Origin: Lepraria neglecta
Taxonomy: Eukaryota; Ascomycota; Lecanoromycetes; Lecanorales; Stereocaulaceae
Reading direction: 5' to 3'
DNA length: 64,000 nucleotides
NCBI GenBank assembly: GCA_033220425.1
Contig: CM065646.1
Location: forward strand, 751,501-815,500
Of this stretch, positions 45,913 to 56,261 are shown one piece after another; the first letter of the stretch is position 1; every line of letters starts with the position of its first letter. The notes beneath the pieces are model-generated. The model had not been told where the DNA came from, did no database searches, and was given only the letters and a program-made list of their open reading frames with translations. A program made the position numbers and the translations under genes.

Positions 45913-47445
45913 ATGGCGAAGGACTTCGAGAAACACGACCTCTCCTCCCCATCTCTAGAGGGGTCTCCTGGGGAGAACACCCTCCGTGAACCTTTGGCAG
46001 AAAGCCGTTATCACGATACAGATGTCTTTGGGCATGAGGATGATCATGAGGTTTGTTAATCTCAATGTGGTATTCGAGAATTCAGAAAGAAGAAATTTCG
46101 ACTGTTTCTAGATATCTCTCTTTCGATTTCTCGCGACTGACCTCTCTTTCACATAAAGATCGTTTACAAGACCTTATCATGGCAGCTCGTTGCTGTCCTC
46201 ATGGTCGCAGAGATTGTCAGCAATGGCATGCTATCCCTGCCCTCCTCGCTCGCGGTGGTGGGGCTCGTGCCCGGAATAGTCCTCATCGTGTTTCTTGGGG
46301 TATTTGGACTATTCACCAGCTGGATCTTGATTCAGTTCAAATTGAGGCATCCAGAGGGTATGTTTTCATATTCATGCATAAAGCCCGAAGTACTAAGAAA
46401 CCCCGTAGTCCACAACATGGGCGACGCCGGCATGATTCTCTTCGGTCCCTTCGGCCGGGAACTTCTCTCCGCCGGCACCATCATCTTCGCCGTCTTCGCC
46501 ACCGGCGGGCAACTTCTAGCGGGCCAAATCGCCCTCGGTAGTCTCTCAAACGGCAAGCTCTGCCTCATGCTTTACACTGGCATCTTCGCCATCCCGACTC
46601 TCATCTTCTCACTTCCCCGGACCCTCGACAAGCTGTCCTGGCTAAGCGTTCCCAGCGTATTCAGTATCTTGATCGCGGGTATCGTGGGCATGGTTGGCGC
46701 AGGCATCAGTTTCCCTGTCGCTAGTATCAGTGTCACCGTGAACACGAGTTTTGTTACGGCTTTCATCAGTGTCACGAATCCTGTGTTTGCGTATGCAGGA
46801 CACTTCATGTTTTTCATTCTGATCTCGGAGATGAAACATCCGACGCACGCTATGCGTGCTGCGTGGGTCTTGCAGACTTTTGCTACGGTGTTTTATGTCG
46901 TGTTCGCGGTTGTGCTGTACATCTATGTCGGGCCTACGGTTGCGTCACCTGCATTTTCGTCATTGCCTGAGAAATGGCAGAAAGCGGCTTATGGAATCGC
47001 GATCCCGAATTTCTTGATCGCGGGGAGTCTCTACTCGCATACAGCGGCGAAGCTACTGTTCGTGAGGTTCTTCAGGAAGAGTAGGCATCTGTATAGCAAC
47101 ACCGTTCTCGGATGGGGCGTGTGGATCTTCCTCGTCTTCATCATGAATGCGGCGGCTTTCGTACTCGCTGTGGGGGTGCCAATCTTCAACTACCTGATCG
47201 GCATTGCGGCAAGTCTATTCGCGAGTTGGTACACATATGGCATTGCAGGGGCTTTTTGGCTGTATGATGCGTACATGTATAAGGGAGGGAGAGAGGCATG
47301 GAAGAGAAATTGGCCGATGACTGGGTTGAGTATTGCGACGCTGGCGGCTGGAGCGTTCATTTGTGTTGCGGGGACGTATGTTACCATCAAGCAGATTGTG
47401 GATGCTTATAAGAGTCATTTGGTTGCCTCGCCGTTTAGTTGTTGA
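45913..47445 (+). CDS. Amino-acid transporter, Aa_trans (AAAP) family
   Basis: Three exons: 45913-46050, 46159-46357 and 46409-47445; the product is about 457 residues. A 46-residue acidic head precedes T-L-S-W-Q-L-V-A-V-L-M-V-A-E-I-V-S-N-G-M, then about eleven hydrophobic helices. After splicing the second intron the text reads H-P-E-V-H-N-M-G-D-A-G, the usual family junction. That intron is 51 bp, a multiple of three, and has no stop, so the unspliced frame stays open. The F-A-Y-A-G-H helix and E-M-K-H-P loop match fungal neutral amino-acid permeases of the MTR type. It probably imports amino acids at the plasma membrane; specificity not readable. Confidence 0.92.
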
Positions 47446-47896
47446 GGACGTGAGTGTTGGGGATGGACCGGACTTGGGGTTAGGTAGCAAGTATGATGGG
47501 TATTTTAATGCAAATGTCAAAGTCGTTCTCAAATCCCCACGGAACGGCCAGAGTAGGACTCTTTGCACAAGAATGTTTTTGCAACAGCCCAAGCTCAGGC
47601 TAGTATTTTGGTTGAAAAGCAGACTCATGGCCAAACCATTCCTTGAAATATCTCCTGAGCTGCAAACTGGAAGTAGTCTATTTTGGAGAGGATTGGAGCT
47701 GAAGACAAGACTCGGACCAACGATAGAAGTTGAAAGTGCTTCTTTCTGGAGTGGAAAAAAGTTGAGTATGGCTTTTGATCTGCTATCAATCTCGATGATT
47801 ATTAGCTTATAGGCAAAGACTAGAGCTTCATGTAGTCATACATACCAACATTCATGCAGCCCATCTCAAATTTTATCCGTCGTACTTCATCTGAAT
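47446..47896. terminator. Convergent 3' region
   Basis: About 450 bp between the stop codons of the amino-acid permease (+) and BTB gene 2 (-). It should hold both polyadenylation regions; AT-rich patches lie near 47790-47900. No gene. Confidence 0.35.
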
Positions 47897-48871
47897 TCAT
47901 ATTGTTCCCACCCATTCACTGTCGCCGTGAGCACAGCCAGGGCAGCGTGCCGGAGGCATATCGCAAGGGATATCATGCTGGTGGAAGTTGCAGATCATGT
48001 CCTGTTTGTCCCAAGGCGTCGTAGCCCTGTCCACGCTCCACCGTCCAATAACCATATTGAGAGAGCGACCCAGAAACTCACAACAAAGGTCTTCCTTCGA
48101 GAAGAATGCTGTGGAAATATTATCTACGAATAGCAAGGTTAAAACTGCGCGTAGTGCGCCACATCGGGGTAAATTTTCAAAGGCTAGGTTAATGGCCCGG
48201 GCTGTAGGCGGCATCCAGTCCGGTCGCCTGAAACCGCCTTCCCAGAAGGGTAGACTTGCGCTCTTGAGCGGTTTCAGGTGCTTAGGTACGGTGTATCCGT
48301 AGACGCTGATTAGGGTGGTTATGATGCGGCCTTTGAGGCCACGCACTTGGAGCGCGTCGGCTAGTATGTAGAGCTCAATCAGCGAGTGGAAAGGGAGGTC
48401 GCGGTATTGAGCCAGGTAGAAATTTTGCCATTTGCTGTTGTCCATGTCGAGTAGATAGAGCTCACATTGCTGTTTCTCGGCCATCTCTTCGCGAGCGGTA
48501 GTTTCTAGTTCTTTGACAGTCGGTGTCTTTGGTGGGGGGTAGAAGTAGCCTGAGAGATTGCGGGTGTAAAGCCAGTGGACGTAGTATTTGAACGTTGAGA
48601 CATCTTGCTCTGGTAGTGTAGTTGTTCCTTCTTTCTCTTTGAGGCTGCCGTTGAAAGCCACTTCGAAGAAATCCGAGGACTTGCATAGAAGCGTCTTGTG
48701 GATGTCAAAGCGATGCTTTTCCGGACCAACGAGCACTGTGACAAGTCCATCATAAAGGAAACTGGATAACAGTCAGCAAGTGGGGCGATGGGCTGCGCAG
48801 TGTACTCACGGAGGATCTTCTTTCGACATTTCTTGCTTGCACTCGTCCTTCTCTTCCTCCATGGTCGCCAT
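47897..48871 (-). CDS. BTB/POZ-domain protein (paralogue 2)
   Basis: Two exons, 48871-48810 and 48761-47897; the 48-bp intron (GTGAGT ... ATCCAG) interrupts the same codon position (phase 2) as in paralogue 1. The product is about 308 residues. The core reads D-G-L-V-T-V-L-V-G-P-E-K, F-D-I-H-K-T-L-L-C, S-D-F-F-E-V-A, V-H-W-L-Y, Y-I-L-A-D-A-L-Q-V-R-G-L-K, and the C-terminus ends in a Cys-rich stretch (C-N-F-H-Q-H-D-I-P-C-D). A second ATG lies three codons in. Function as for the paralogue is unknown; the pair is about 18 kb apart in opposite orientation. Confidence 0.88.
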
Positions 48872-49325
48872 TGTGTTCGTGAGAAAATCGAATTCGAGTT
48901 GAAAGCTGAGTTGAGTATCCAGTTTTGACATTCACTTAGCGCTGCAGTCACGTGGTAATCGCGTGTCTTTCTTGGTTATTTACCGATGCTATCTGACAAT
49001 TCTATAGTAAGTAAAGCTAGAAGAATGCTGGTTCACACTCTTGCTCAAAGTAATTCGATTATGTTCGAGCTCTGTGCTTTGTAAAATTCGCCTACTTGAT
49101 TTTCGAGGAAACCAACAATTATGCCCATTCAAGCTGCTCAATGGGGATGTGATCACTCTTGGTCGTGGTTCTGCTTTTCAGAATTCCTCGCTCTTGAAGC
49201 TTCTCGGGTCTTGGCGTCAGATTCGAGTCTACCAGTAAATACGACCGAATTGATTTGCGATTCGAAAGTGTGACGGAAGTGCCTAGACCGACGAAACTCA
49301 AGAGTCGCCAGTTGATGCGGCCTTT

Positions 49326-50364
49326 TCATAGCCAGGCTGACCAGGGATGTAGTCCTGAGAGGAAGCCACCGATATGAGCGGCATGAGCAACACTAAACCC
49401 CAAATTATCAGCCAGGAAGTCTGATAGAGATAGCTCAAGATACATACTAGTCAGGTTAAGACCAAAGCCAAGCGCTTCCCGATTCATACAGCGTGTAAGC
49501 CAGCACTGAACCTACGCTGAACCTTTAGAGCTGATTTGGCGCTGCAAACTAGCTATAGTGGCTAAGATGAAGGTTGAAGATTAGCATTCCTGTAATATCA
49601 TCGTAAGGTGTAGTCCAGGTGTGCCTAAAAAACAAGAAGAGCAAGGCTACCTTACCGACAGTGAAGAGGCTCACGCTCGCCCCATAGCTCTTAACATCTG
49701 GACCAGCGCTGATGGCGTTTAAATTGGCTGCTATATCTCGATGTTGTATTTATAACTTTTGCAACTGTGTGTGTTAGTTTCGAATTTTGGATGTTGATCT
49801 TTGCACCACACATTTCCAGCACTCCCTCCGTAACTTCTCCTGCTTCGCATTGATCGCGTTCCACTCGATGATGTCGTTAATGTCGAAGAGTTGAACCGAG
49901 CCTGCAAATTTTTGTCGTCGTCTTTGAATATCATGGAGTGCTTGGGCGCATTGAGGACCAGACAAGTCAATGTAAGGGTGAGAAAGGTGCTGAACCAAGC
50001 TGTCAAAATTAGCAGAGAGGAAACCTCCTAACACAAAGCAAATCACGATGTCTCTTGACTTCATCGACATCCTCAGCATGGCGAGAAATCGAATGATGCT
50101 TATCAAATTCGCCAGGAGATGGTACGGTTCGACGTGAAAGAAATTACAGGCCACTGTAGTCACTGGGGACACAGGCGAGTTGAGCCAGTCGGCAGGTGTG
50201 AAGGTGAATACTTCCAGGAAGCGGTCGGGTTGAGGGAACCACCATTGCGAGATGTTTGACGAGGGCCGTATCCCAAATGCTTGATTCCGATCTCGTATGT
50301 AGAAGTCGATCAGGTACAAGTAATTGATGAACGCTAGGATGATAGCACGGCCCATTATTAACAT
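49326..50364 (-). pseudogene. Rhomboid-like intramembrane protease, gene or relic
   Basis: Pieces in order: from ATG 50364, M-L-I-M-G-R-A-I and two helices; then N-F-F-H-V-E-P-Y-H-L-L-A-N-L, like the rhomboid H-x-x-x-H-L-x-x-N helix 2; a helix; a polar insert of about 60 residues with N-D-I-I-E-W-N; then, after a likely intron at about 49775-49720, S-Y-G-A-S-V-S-L-F carrying the G-x-S nucleophile position, a GTAAGG donor at about 49655; and finally A-H-A-A-H-I-G-G-F-L-S-G with the catalytic His, ending at TGA 49326. The order of nucleophile and His fits rhomboids. The middle between them is not cleanly open, so I cannot show a whole gene. If functional it would cut membrane proteins within the bilayer. 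Confidence 0.45.
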
Positions 50365-51440
50365 TCGTGCATTCGTATAATACACGAGGAATGTCTTTGC
50401 AGGCTTTCACCGCCTTCGCTTGTACGCAGGCTCGCCAGGGCAGACTATTTTCCTTTAGTACCGGCTCTGCATGTAGCCTCAAAGACTGTCTGTGCCGGCC
50501 AACTTTCGAATGATAACCTAAGCTTATGCTCGAACTGTCCAGCTGATGCTGCGTTTCTTTCGTGCTCTTCCGGTGACCCTTTCAAGTTGGCGTGTGCCAT
50601 GCTTTGTATCCCTAAAAGGAAGTAAGACGAGATATGATTTCGACCAAGTCTTTGCGAATTCCATGAGCAGCCTTCTTGCGTCGAGCGCCTTCTTGCAGAT
50701 TATGAGATATAAGAGCCAGAGCGAGTGCTGCAAGAGAATTGGACATTATATGTATTGCAGACAAAGGCCCGATTCGATGAGATGCAAGGTGAAGGGTGAA
50801 GACAGCTTTGATGCTTTCAGAGCCGTTCCACAGCAACCAAGAAGTCCCCAGCATTTGGACAGTTGAGGACCAGAACGAACTGCGGACCACACATGTTATG
50901 CTTCATGGTTTTGAGCGAAAAAGTCAAGTAGTAGCGTGTAGACGTAAGGGGCGAGCTTATCAACCTGGGAATGAGACCTGCATGACAAAATCTCGGGCGC
51001 ACCGATGATAGATCAAGACATGCGCCGATTTAGACTGTTCATGCTCCGTACCTGGAAACGCACTTTGGTTCTGCTGTTCAGAAATTGGGGTGCATCATAA
51101 TCTTGGTAGCTCATACCCTGTACTCGGGCCATTCCAATTATCTAAGACATCTAAAGCACGAAAACCGACTCGATCCCTACAATATGATCGCTTTTGTTCT
51201 TGGCATTTTGTTGTGACATACCTTAATGATGGATTTCCAGAATGCGATAAGTCGTAGAAACTTATGCCTCCAGGAGCGCCTTAGGGGCACCATTCGGCTT
51301 GGTGGTTCTCTACCTAAGCTGCTCTAGGGCAATCCTTATGGGGCTGACTTGCGTATCCCAAATCCACGGAATGAACTGTGAAGATTGCTACCGCTCATGG
51401 ATCCCATGGCAATGGAGCTTCGGAAATCGCTTTACAATCA
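50365..51440. other. Spacer
   Basis: About 1.1 kb. Short frames on both strands near 50550-50890 show no domain. The right part should be the GPI2 promoter. Confidence 0.3.
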
Positions 51441-52960
51441 ATGACACCTTCCCAGCCACTGCCTGCATCTCCCAGCATCATTTATGGCGCCGACAACAAG
51501 CCGCCAATCCCCCACCGGCCGTTCTCAGACCCCAATCGTCTAGCTCCTGAAGACGCATTCTACGCGCACTCCTCCCCTCGTCGACAGCGACACAACGATC
51601 AGTATCTAGCACTAGATGGCGAAGTCACTGGTGATAGCACCAGCGTGAGGAGTATAGGGTCGACGCGACGCAGGCGCGGGAAGGATAGAGGGCGCAGTGG
51701 AAGCAGGAGAGGGAAGGGCGTATGGAAGAAGCTACTATGGGTCAAGCAGAAGGACTGTATGCGTTACTCTGGATACTAAAACCGGGTGATTGGATCTGAC
51801 TGTTGGCTTTAGATCCTGACAATTATACCGACCCCCCAACCTTCCTCTCCCACCTCCAGCGAAACCCCCGCCTACGACCCTACGACTTCTGGCCTCTCGT
51901 CGCAGACTCCACAGTCATAGTCCAGCACATATCGTCTGTAGCGATCTTTGTCTGCTCTTTCGTCGGGATATACCAACAACGCGTCTCTCCAGTCTCCGTT
52001 GTCAGCTGGGGTACTGCAGGCTCAGTCCTAGGTTGGGTCCTCTGGGACTTCTGGGTTGGGCAAGAAGCAGCCTCTAAGGCCGTCCCCGAACCCAGCAGCA
52101 TTTATGGTGACTTCATGAATGGCTCCGCCCTTAGTGGTGCCAGTTCTCCCATCAGCACTACAGCGCTCACCTCTCTATCAACATCCGACTCTGGCATTGG
52201 TCTTGGCTTGACCCTTACAACCTCCAACCTCTCACCCCGAAAAGGCCATTCACACTCCTACTCTCAAACCTCAGTTTCTTCCGGGCCCTCCCCACTTCTC
52301 TCCCACCACCCCTCAATCAACCATCTCTACGGGCCATCTGCCACACCAAACCCAACACACCTTGCCCATTCCCGCCTCGCAACAGCCAAATCGGCCATCC
52401 TGATCTACATCGCCCTCCTCGGCCTCTCTCCCATACTCAAATCCCTCACCAAATCCACCACCTCCGACTCTATTTGGGCAATGACATGCTGGCTGATGTG
52501 CATCAACATATTCTTCTTCGACTACAGCGGCGGCGTCGGCGTGAAGTTTCCAGCTTCCTTGAGTACAAATGCCGCATTAATGGCGAGTACAGTGCTAGCT
52601 TCTAGATTACCGAGTACGACGCATGTCTTCAGCCTGACACTGTTCAGTATCGAGGCGTTCGGTCTCTTTCCGGTCTTCAGGCGACACCTAAGGCATTTTA
52701 GCTGGCATGGACACCTCCTACTGACTTTAGCGTTAGTGATTGGGGCTGGAGCCGGGCTAGGGACGACGCTGAGTAAGAAACCGCTGTGGGAAGGTGGATG
52801 GAAGAGGGCAGTAGCGGGCGCTATCATTTGGTGTCTTGGGAGTGCAGTGGGCATGGGAGGATGTAGTTGGTGGCTCATTGGATTACAAAGGTATAAAAAT
52901 GTGGTCATTGGGCCCTGGGATCCGGCGAGACCTGTTATTCGGGGTGGGCAGTGGGAGTAG
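51441..52960 (+). CDS. gpi2: GPI-GlcNAc transferase subunit GPI2/PIG-C
   Basis: Two exons, 51441-51756 and 51813-52960, with a 56-bp intron (CT|GTATGC ... GCTTTAG) splitting a Tyr codon; the product is about 487 residues. The first 95 residues are Ser/Pro/Arg-rich. Then come the family marks W-K-K-L-L-W-V-K-Q, N-P-R-L-R-P-Y-D-F-W-P-L-V-A-D-S-T-V-I-V-Q-H and about eight membrane helices, with a Ser-rich loop of about 100 residues after helix 2 as in filamentous fungi. The subunit belongs to the ER complex that moves GlcNAc from UDP-GlcNAc to phosphatidylinositol, the first step of GPI-anchor synthesis. Start at ATG 51441 is the first in frame. Looks intact. Confidence 0.93.
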
Positions 52961-53099
52961 GAGATCGGAGACTCATCGAGCAAAGTCCAGTAATTCTAAT
53001 GCTAACGATAATATTTCAAACTTGAGCCTCGTTGTCGCTCGAAGCACGCGCAGTCACTCTCCATAGCAGGAAGCCTTACTTACCTCTTTTGGGTTCCTG

Positions 53100-53402
53100 T
53101 CTTTCCACTGTTGGATGTCTGTCCGGTTTTGGCCAGACTTACCCATTTGGTTTCTGTTCATACTCGCTTATGACTAGGAATGCAAGGATACTTTATCTCT
53201 TTCAGGTTATATGTCTTTCAGTATGATACTCTTTCTTGCTCGCCACCACCGAGAGCAAAATATGTTTTCCCTCGGGTTATCCAACTGTCACGTTTGGATG
53301 TCTCGCCGCTATCGGGGCCGTTTGCATTCTGCTCATTCATGCTCACTATTACCGTAAGACAAGAGAGCTTTCCTCTTTCAGTTTTCGATCTATCACTGTA
53401 AG
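53100..53402 (+). repeat. Diverged repeats with hydrophobic coding-like frames
   Basis: Three copies of a GGATGTCT-x-x-CCG-like block occur near 53113, 53297 and 53402. Each is followed by sequence that can read as a membrane helix (for example C-L-A-A-I-G-A-V-C-I-L-L-I-H). They may be duplicated exons of one small membrane-protein gene whose structure I cannot resolve. Confidence 0.3.
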
Positions 53403-54101
53403 ATGTCTTGCCGGTTTATGCTACTGCTAGCTATTTTCATCCTGGTATGGGTTGTTCATCACCACCGCAACGCGACCATGTCGGCTAAGTCGAGCGATCA
53501 GAAATCTGACATACCGCTGAAACAACTCTCGGACGGCGCCTGTACTACCGAGAAATCGATGTCGTCCCTAGATTCGGCCGCTCTCTAACATCCAGAGCCC
53601 GTCCTATCTACGAAGTCCACACTCAGAGCACCTCGGCTCGACAGCGATAGCAACGACAACGCAGAACTAAACAGCGGACGCATCCATATCTCCAATACCC
53701 TACCATCTCCAGCCTCAGATCTAGCCAACGCAGACCCAAGCTCGGCCGAACCAGATAGCTGCGACATCCAGTTCCAACCCAGTCCAAGAGCCTCAGGCCA
53801 CAGATCGCTCCTCCACTTCAGACGCAGTCAGCATGAACTTCAAGGCTCAGATGCCGACGAAATGCTACCTGTAGCGGCAAAAGCAACGGGGAAAAGTCCA
53901 TACAGAGGACGGAAAAGGAATGCTGAAGACGAGGATGAAGAAGAAGAAGAGGAGCTCGGAGTCCATGTGTGGGAGAAGAATGGGAATTTGGTTTTGGAGG
54001 TTCCTTGGTTCCAAGGCAGGACGATGGGTTTGATGGGATGGATGTTTCATCTATTGCTGAATTGTTGGGCGTTGGGAATGGGTTTCAGGTCCTTGCGGTA
54101 G
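53403..54101 (+). CDS. Small membrane protein frame split by one in-frame TAA
   Basis: From ATG 53403 a 61-codon frame has an N-terminal helix (L-L-L-A-I-F-I-L-V-W-V-V) and a polar tail, and stops at TAA 53586-53588. The same frame then runs open from 53589 to TGA-free 54101 for 170 codons: a Ser/Pro-rich stretch, an acidic Glu run, then H-V-W-E-K-N-G-N-L-V-L-E-V-P-W-F and a hydrophobic C-terminal helix. Codon quality is the same on both sides of the TAA, so a nonsense change in a 232-residue protein, or readthrough, explains it best; no good intron removes the stop. The protein is not recognised. Confidence 0.5.
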
Positions 54102-54820
54102 CTGAATCGAGTGAGACATAGTGATGGAAGGAATCATAGCTGTTGTACCGTCTTTTTTTCCCGGCACACTTCGAACTGGTCTGACGGCGGAATTTTAGCC
54201 TCGTTACGATGATATATATTATATACACCCCGAACTTAGGATCGGAGATTGCTGTTTTGGTTCAGGAAAGGGAGCAGGGCCGCTTTAGAGGGAGCACCAA
54301 GGGAGCAAGGGGGAGCTCTATGAGGCAATGCAGGGGCGCAGCAGATGGGAGCCTGAAATGGCTCCTTTAGTCTCGGCTTGAGCTGCACTCGTTTAAACAC
54401 CTTCTGCATGGACCTCGCTAGCTATCGCAACATTGAAAATATATCTAGCCCTCCTCTTAATGCTAGGGACCTGGGGTATTCCTCAGTATTCCTCATAATG
54501 TCTAGAGCTTCCCCCGAGCGTCCTTTCCTCCCGGGTAGGTGTAAGTACTGGAATTTACCCACGTAGGATCCCCATTTCAGATCTTTCTGCCAGCGCGAAT
54601 GAACACGAACCCTCGGAAATCCTCAGTCCGCCAGCGTGCGCTACGTAGAGTAGCGCGGGATTCTTTCTTCACACCACCCCGGGCACAACAGCCTTCCTCC
54701 CCTTGCACCTGTCCGCCCGGAAGCGGCGCACATACCACCGTCGCCCCTGCTGCGGCCATGGCAGCATCGTTGCCATCTCATTCAGCAGGAAGATCCTAGC
54801 TGGTGAACAACACGCCAGAC
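54102..54820. other. Spacer
   Basis: About 700 bp. A GGGAGC-rich stretch (about five copies) lies at 54266-54350. The right part may hold the decayed 5' end of the helicase relic. Confidence 0.3.
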
Positions 54821-55130
54821 TACCGACCATCCACGCGCCTACACGAGAACTCGTATGGTGAGCCACCTACGTCGTCGAAGTCTTAGGTGATTCTATATCC
54901 GTTCGGTATGCGGTATCATTGGAGGAGTCGATATGATCTCTCAATCGATAGCACTGGGGGGAAAGCCTCATGTTGTGGTTATCACGCCAGGACGTTTGCT
55001 CGATCACTTTGAAAAGACAAAGGGTTTCTCGATGCGTCATTTGAAACACCTGTTTCCTGGACGAGCCGGACAGGCTGTTGGACCTTGATCTCGGTGCTTA
55101 TGTCGTAGATGCTGGGTGAAGAGATCCTTC
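54820..55130 (+). pseudogene. DEAD-box RNA helicase relic, RRP3-like
   Basis: Helicase motifs appear in order but in changing frames: A-P-T-R-E-L (motif Ia) at about 54836, [20 protein letters not shown] (motif Ib) at about 54990, [11 protein letters not shown] and [10 protein letters not shown] (motif II, DEAD changed) at about 55065. The Walker A region before it and the whole C-terminal helicase domain are absent. Wording of the motifs is closest to the nucleolar 18S rRNA-processing helicase RRP3. It is a short, decayed copy; the working gene should be elsewhere in the genome. Confidence 0.7.
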
Positions 55131-55313
55131 AAGTCGAAATCGTGTATCCTTGCAATATGCTTGTGTAGGCCTGTAGCGGTGACTAGATTGCAGTGGGAAC
55201 ATTTCACAGGTCCAAGGAATTTGACTGCAGGTGGCTCGTAATTCTGCCACCAATAAATTCAAATCGACTGGGTTAATGAAATTGGGCCACCCGTCCCCTG
55301 TTCCATCTCACAC

Positions 55314-55967
55314 TCACGCTCTTGCCATCCACCCGCGTCCTCTCCTTTCCCTTTCCGTATCGCCTCTCCGAACCCTCCCCGGAACAATCAACAACTCCCT
55401 CTTCTCCTCGACTTCCTCCATTTGCTGTCGCTCCCTCATTCTTAACTCCTCCTGCCTCCTTCTTAGCTCCTCCTGCCTCCTCTGCTCTATCCGCACACCA
55501 TCATACCGCCCTCCACGCTGGCCTCGAACCCGACCCCCGACTTCAACATGATGCACCTGTCCTGTTCCCGGTACCGGTTGGCCCAGATGCGCCGGCACGT
55601 AGTGCACATGTTGGACCCCACCACCACCACCATCGGGTCTAGGATGGTTGATGTACACTGCCTGAAGCCACCCAGCGGGTGGGGGGTTCAAGCGCTGAGC
55701 GACGTAAATTCTGTAGACGACGTAGGAGAGGGCGATGGTGGCGATGCAAACGACAACGATGATGGCGATGATGGCGATGATGGTATATGTGGGGAGCTGC
55801 GACTGGGTGGGGAAAGAGTGGGTTGTTCCTACGTATGGGTTCGAGTGTTGGGGGGCGGAGGACTTTGATTCTTGGAAAGGGGCGAGGGAGACTTCGGTTA
55901 CGAAGGTAGCGGTGGAGTCGGAGAGAGTTTGCGTTAAAATGCAAATGTTCGACGCTGGGAGGGCGAG
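55314..55967 (-). CDS. Single-pass membrane protein with charged cytoplasmic tail
   Basis: The frame runs from about 55967 to the stop at 55314. It has a Thr/Ser-rich ectodomain (T-F-V-T-E-V-S-L-A-P), a membrane helix made of T-I-I-A-I-I-A-I-I-V-V-V-C-I-A-T-I-A, then Y-V-V-Y-R-I-Y, a Gly/Pro/His stretch and an Arg/Glu-rich coiled tail (E-E-L-R-R-R-Q-E-E-L-R). No in-frame ATG precedes the ectodomain before a TAG at about 55968, so an upstream exon with a signal peptide is probably missing from my model. The GATGGCGAT repeat at 55757-55782 encodes the Ile/Ala of the helix. Function unknown. Confidence 0.5.
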   Translation of the reverse strand, partial: LALPASNICILTQTLSDSTATFVTEVSLAPFQESKSSAPQHSNPYVGTTHSFPTQSQLPTYTIIAIIAIIVVVCIATIALSYVVYRIYVAQRLNPPPAGWLQAVYINHPRPDGGGGGVQHVHYVPAHLGQPVPGTGQVHHVEVGGRVRGQRGGRYDGVRIEQRRQEELRRRQEELRMRERQQMEEVEEKRELLIVPGRVRRGDTERERRGRGWMARA

Positions 55968-56261
55968 GGTAGGAAAAGTCTATTGTCCTGCCATCTTTCC
56001 TCAGGACGATAACGGCGTCGGATATGAAGGGTTGCTAGCATCAATTATGCACTCTTCATCGACAAACTCTATCTGTGGGTCATTGTGTAGTTCGGCCTCA
56101 GGCTCGACTTCTATGGGTTCTGCACTAGCAATTTGGCTCAAGTAGGCTTTTGCTGCGTGTTTTCCAATAGCGTCTCAAGAGTCGTCAACAATTTCAGTGA
56201 GTCGCCCAGCCTCGGAGATCTTTGCTGGGAGGAGGAGCGTACCATCTTCCATGTAAGTGAA
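55968..56261. other. Spacer with coding-like patch
   Basis: About 290 bp between the membrane protein and the CHAT gene. The minus strand from about 56252 reads M-E-D-G-T-L-L-L-P-A-K and later E-V-E-P-E-A-E-L-H-N-D with one TGA between; it could be a remnant of an exon. Confidence 0.25.

Noticed and set aside
50546-50866. Frames on both strands between the rhomboid-like gene and GPI2
   Set aside because: Neither has motifs, splice partners or consistent composition.
55639-55944. His/Arg-rich minus-strand frame
   Set aside because: Frame-shifted reading of the GATGGCGAT repeat; the neighbouring frame gives a proper membrane helix.
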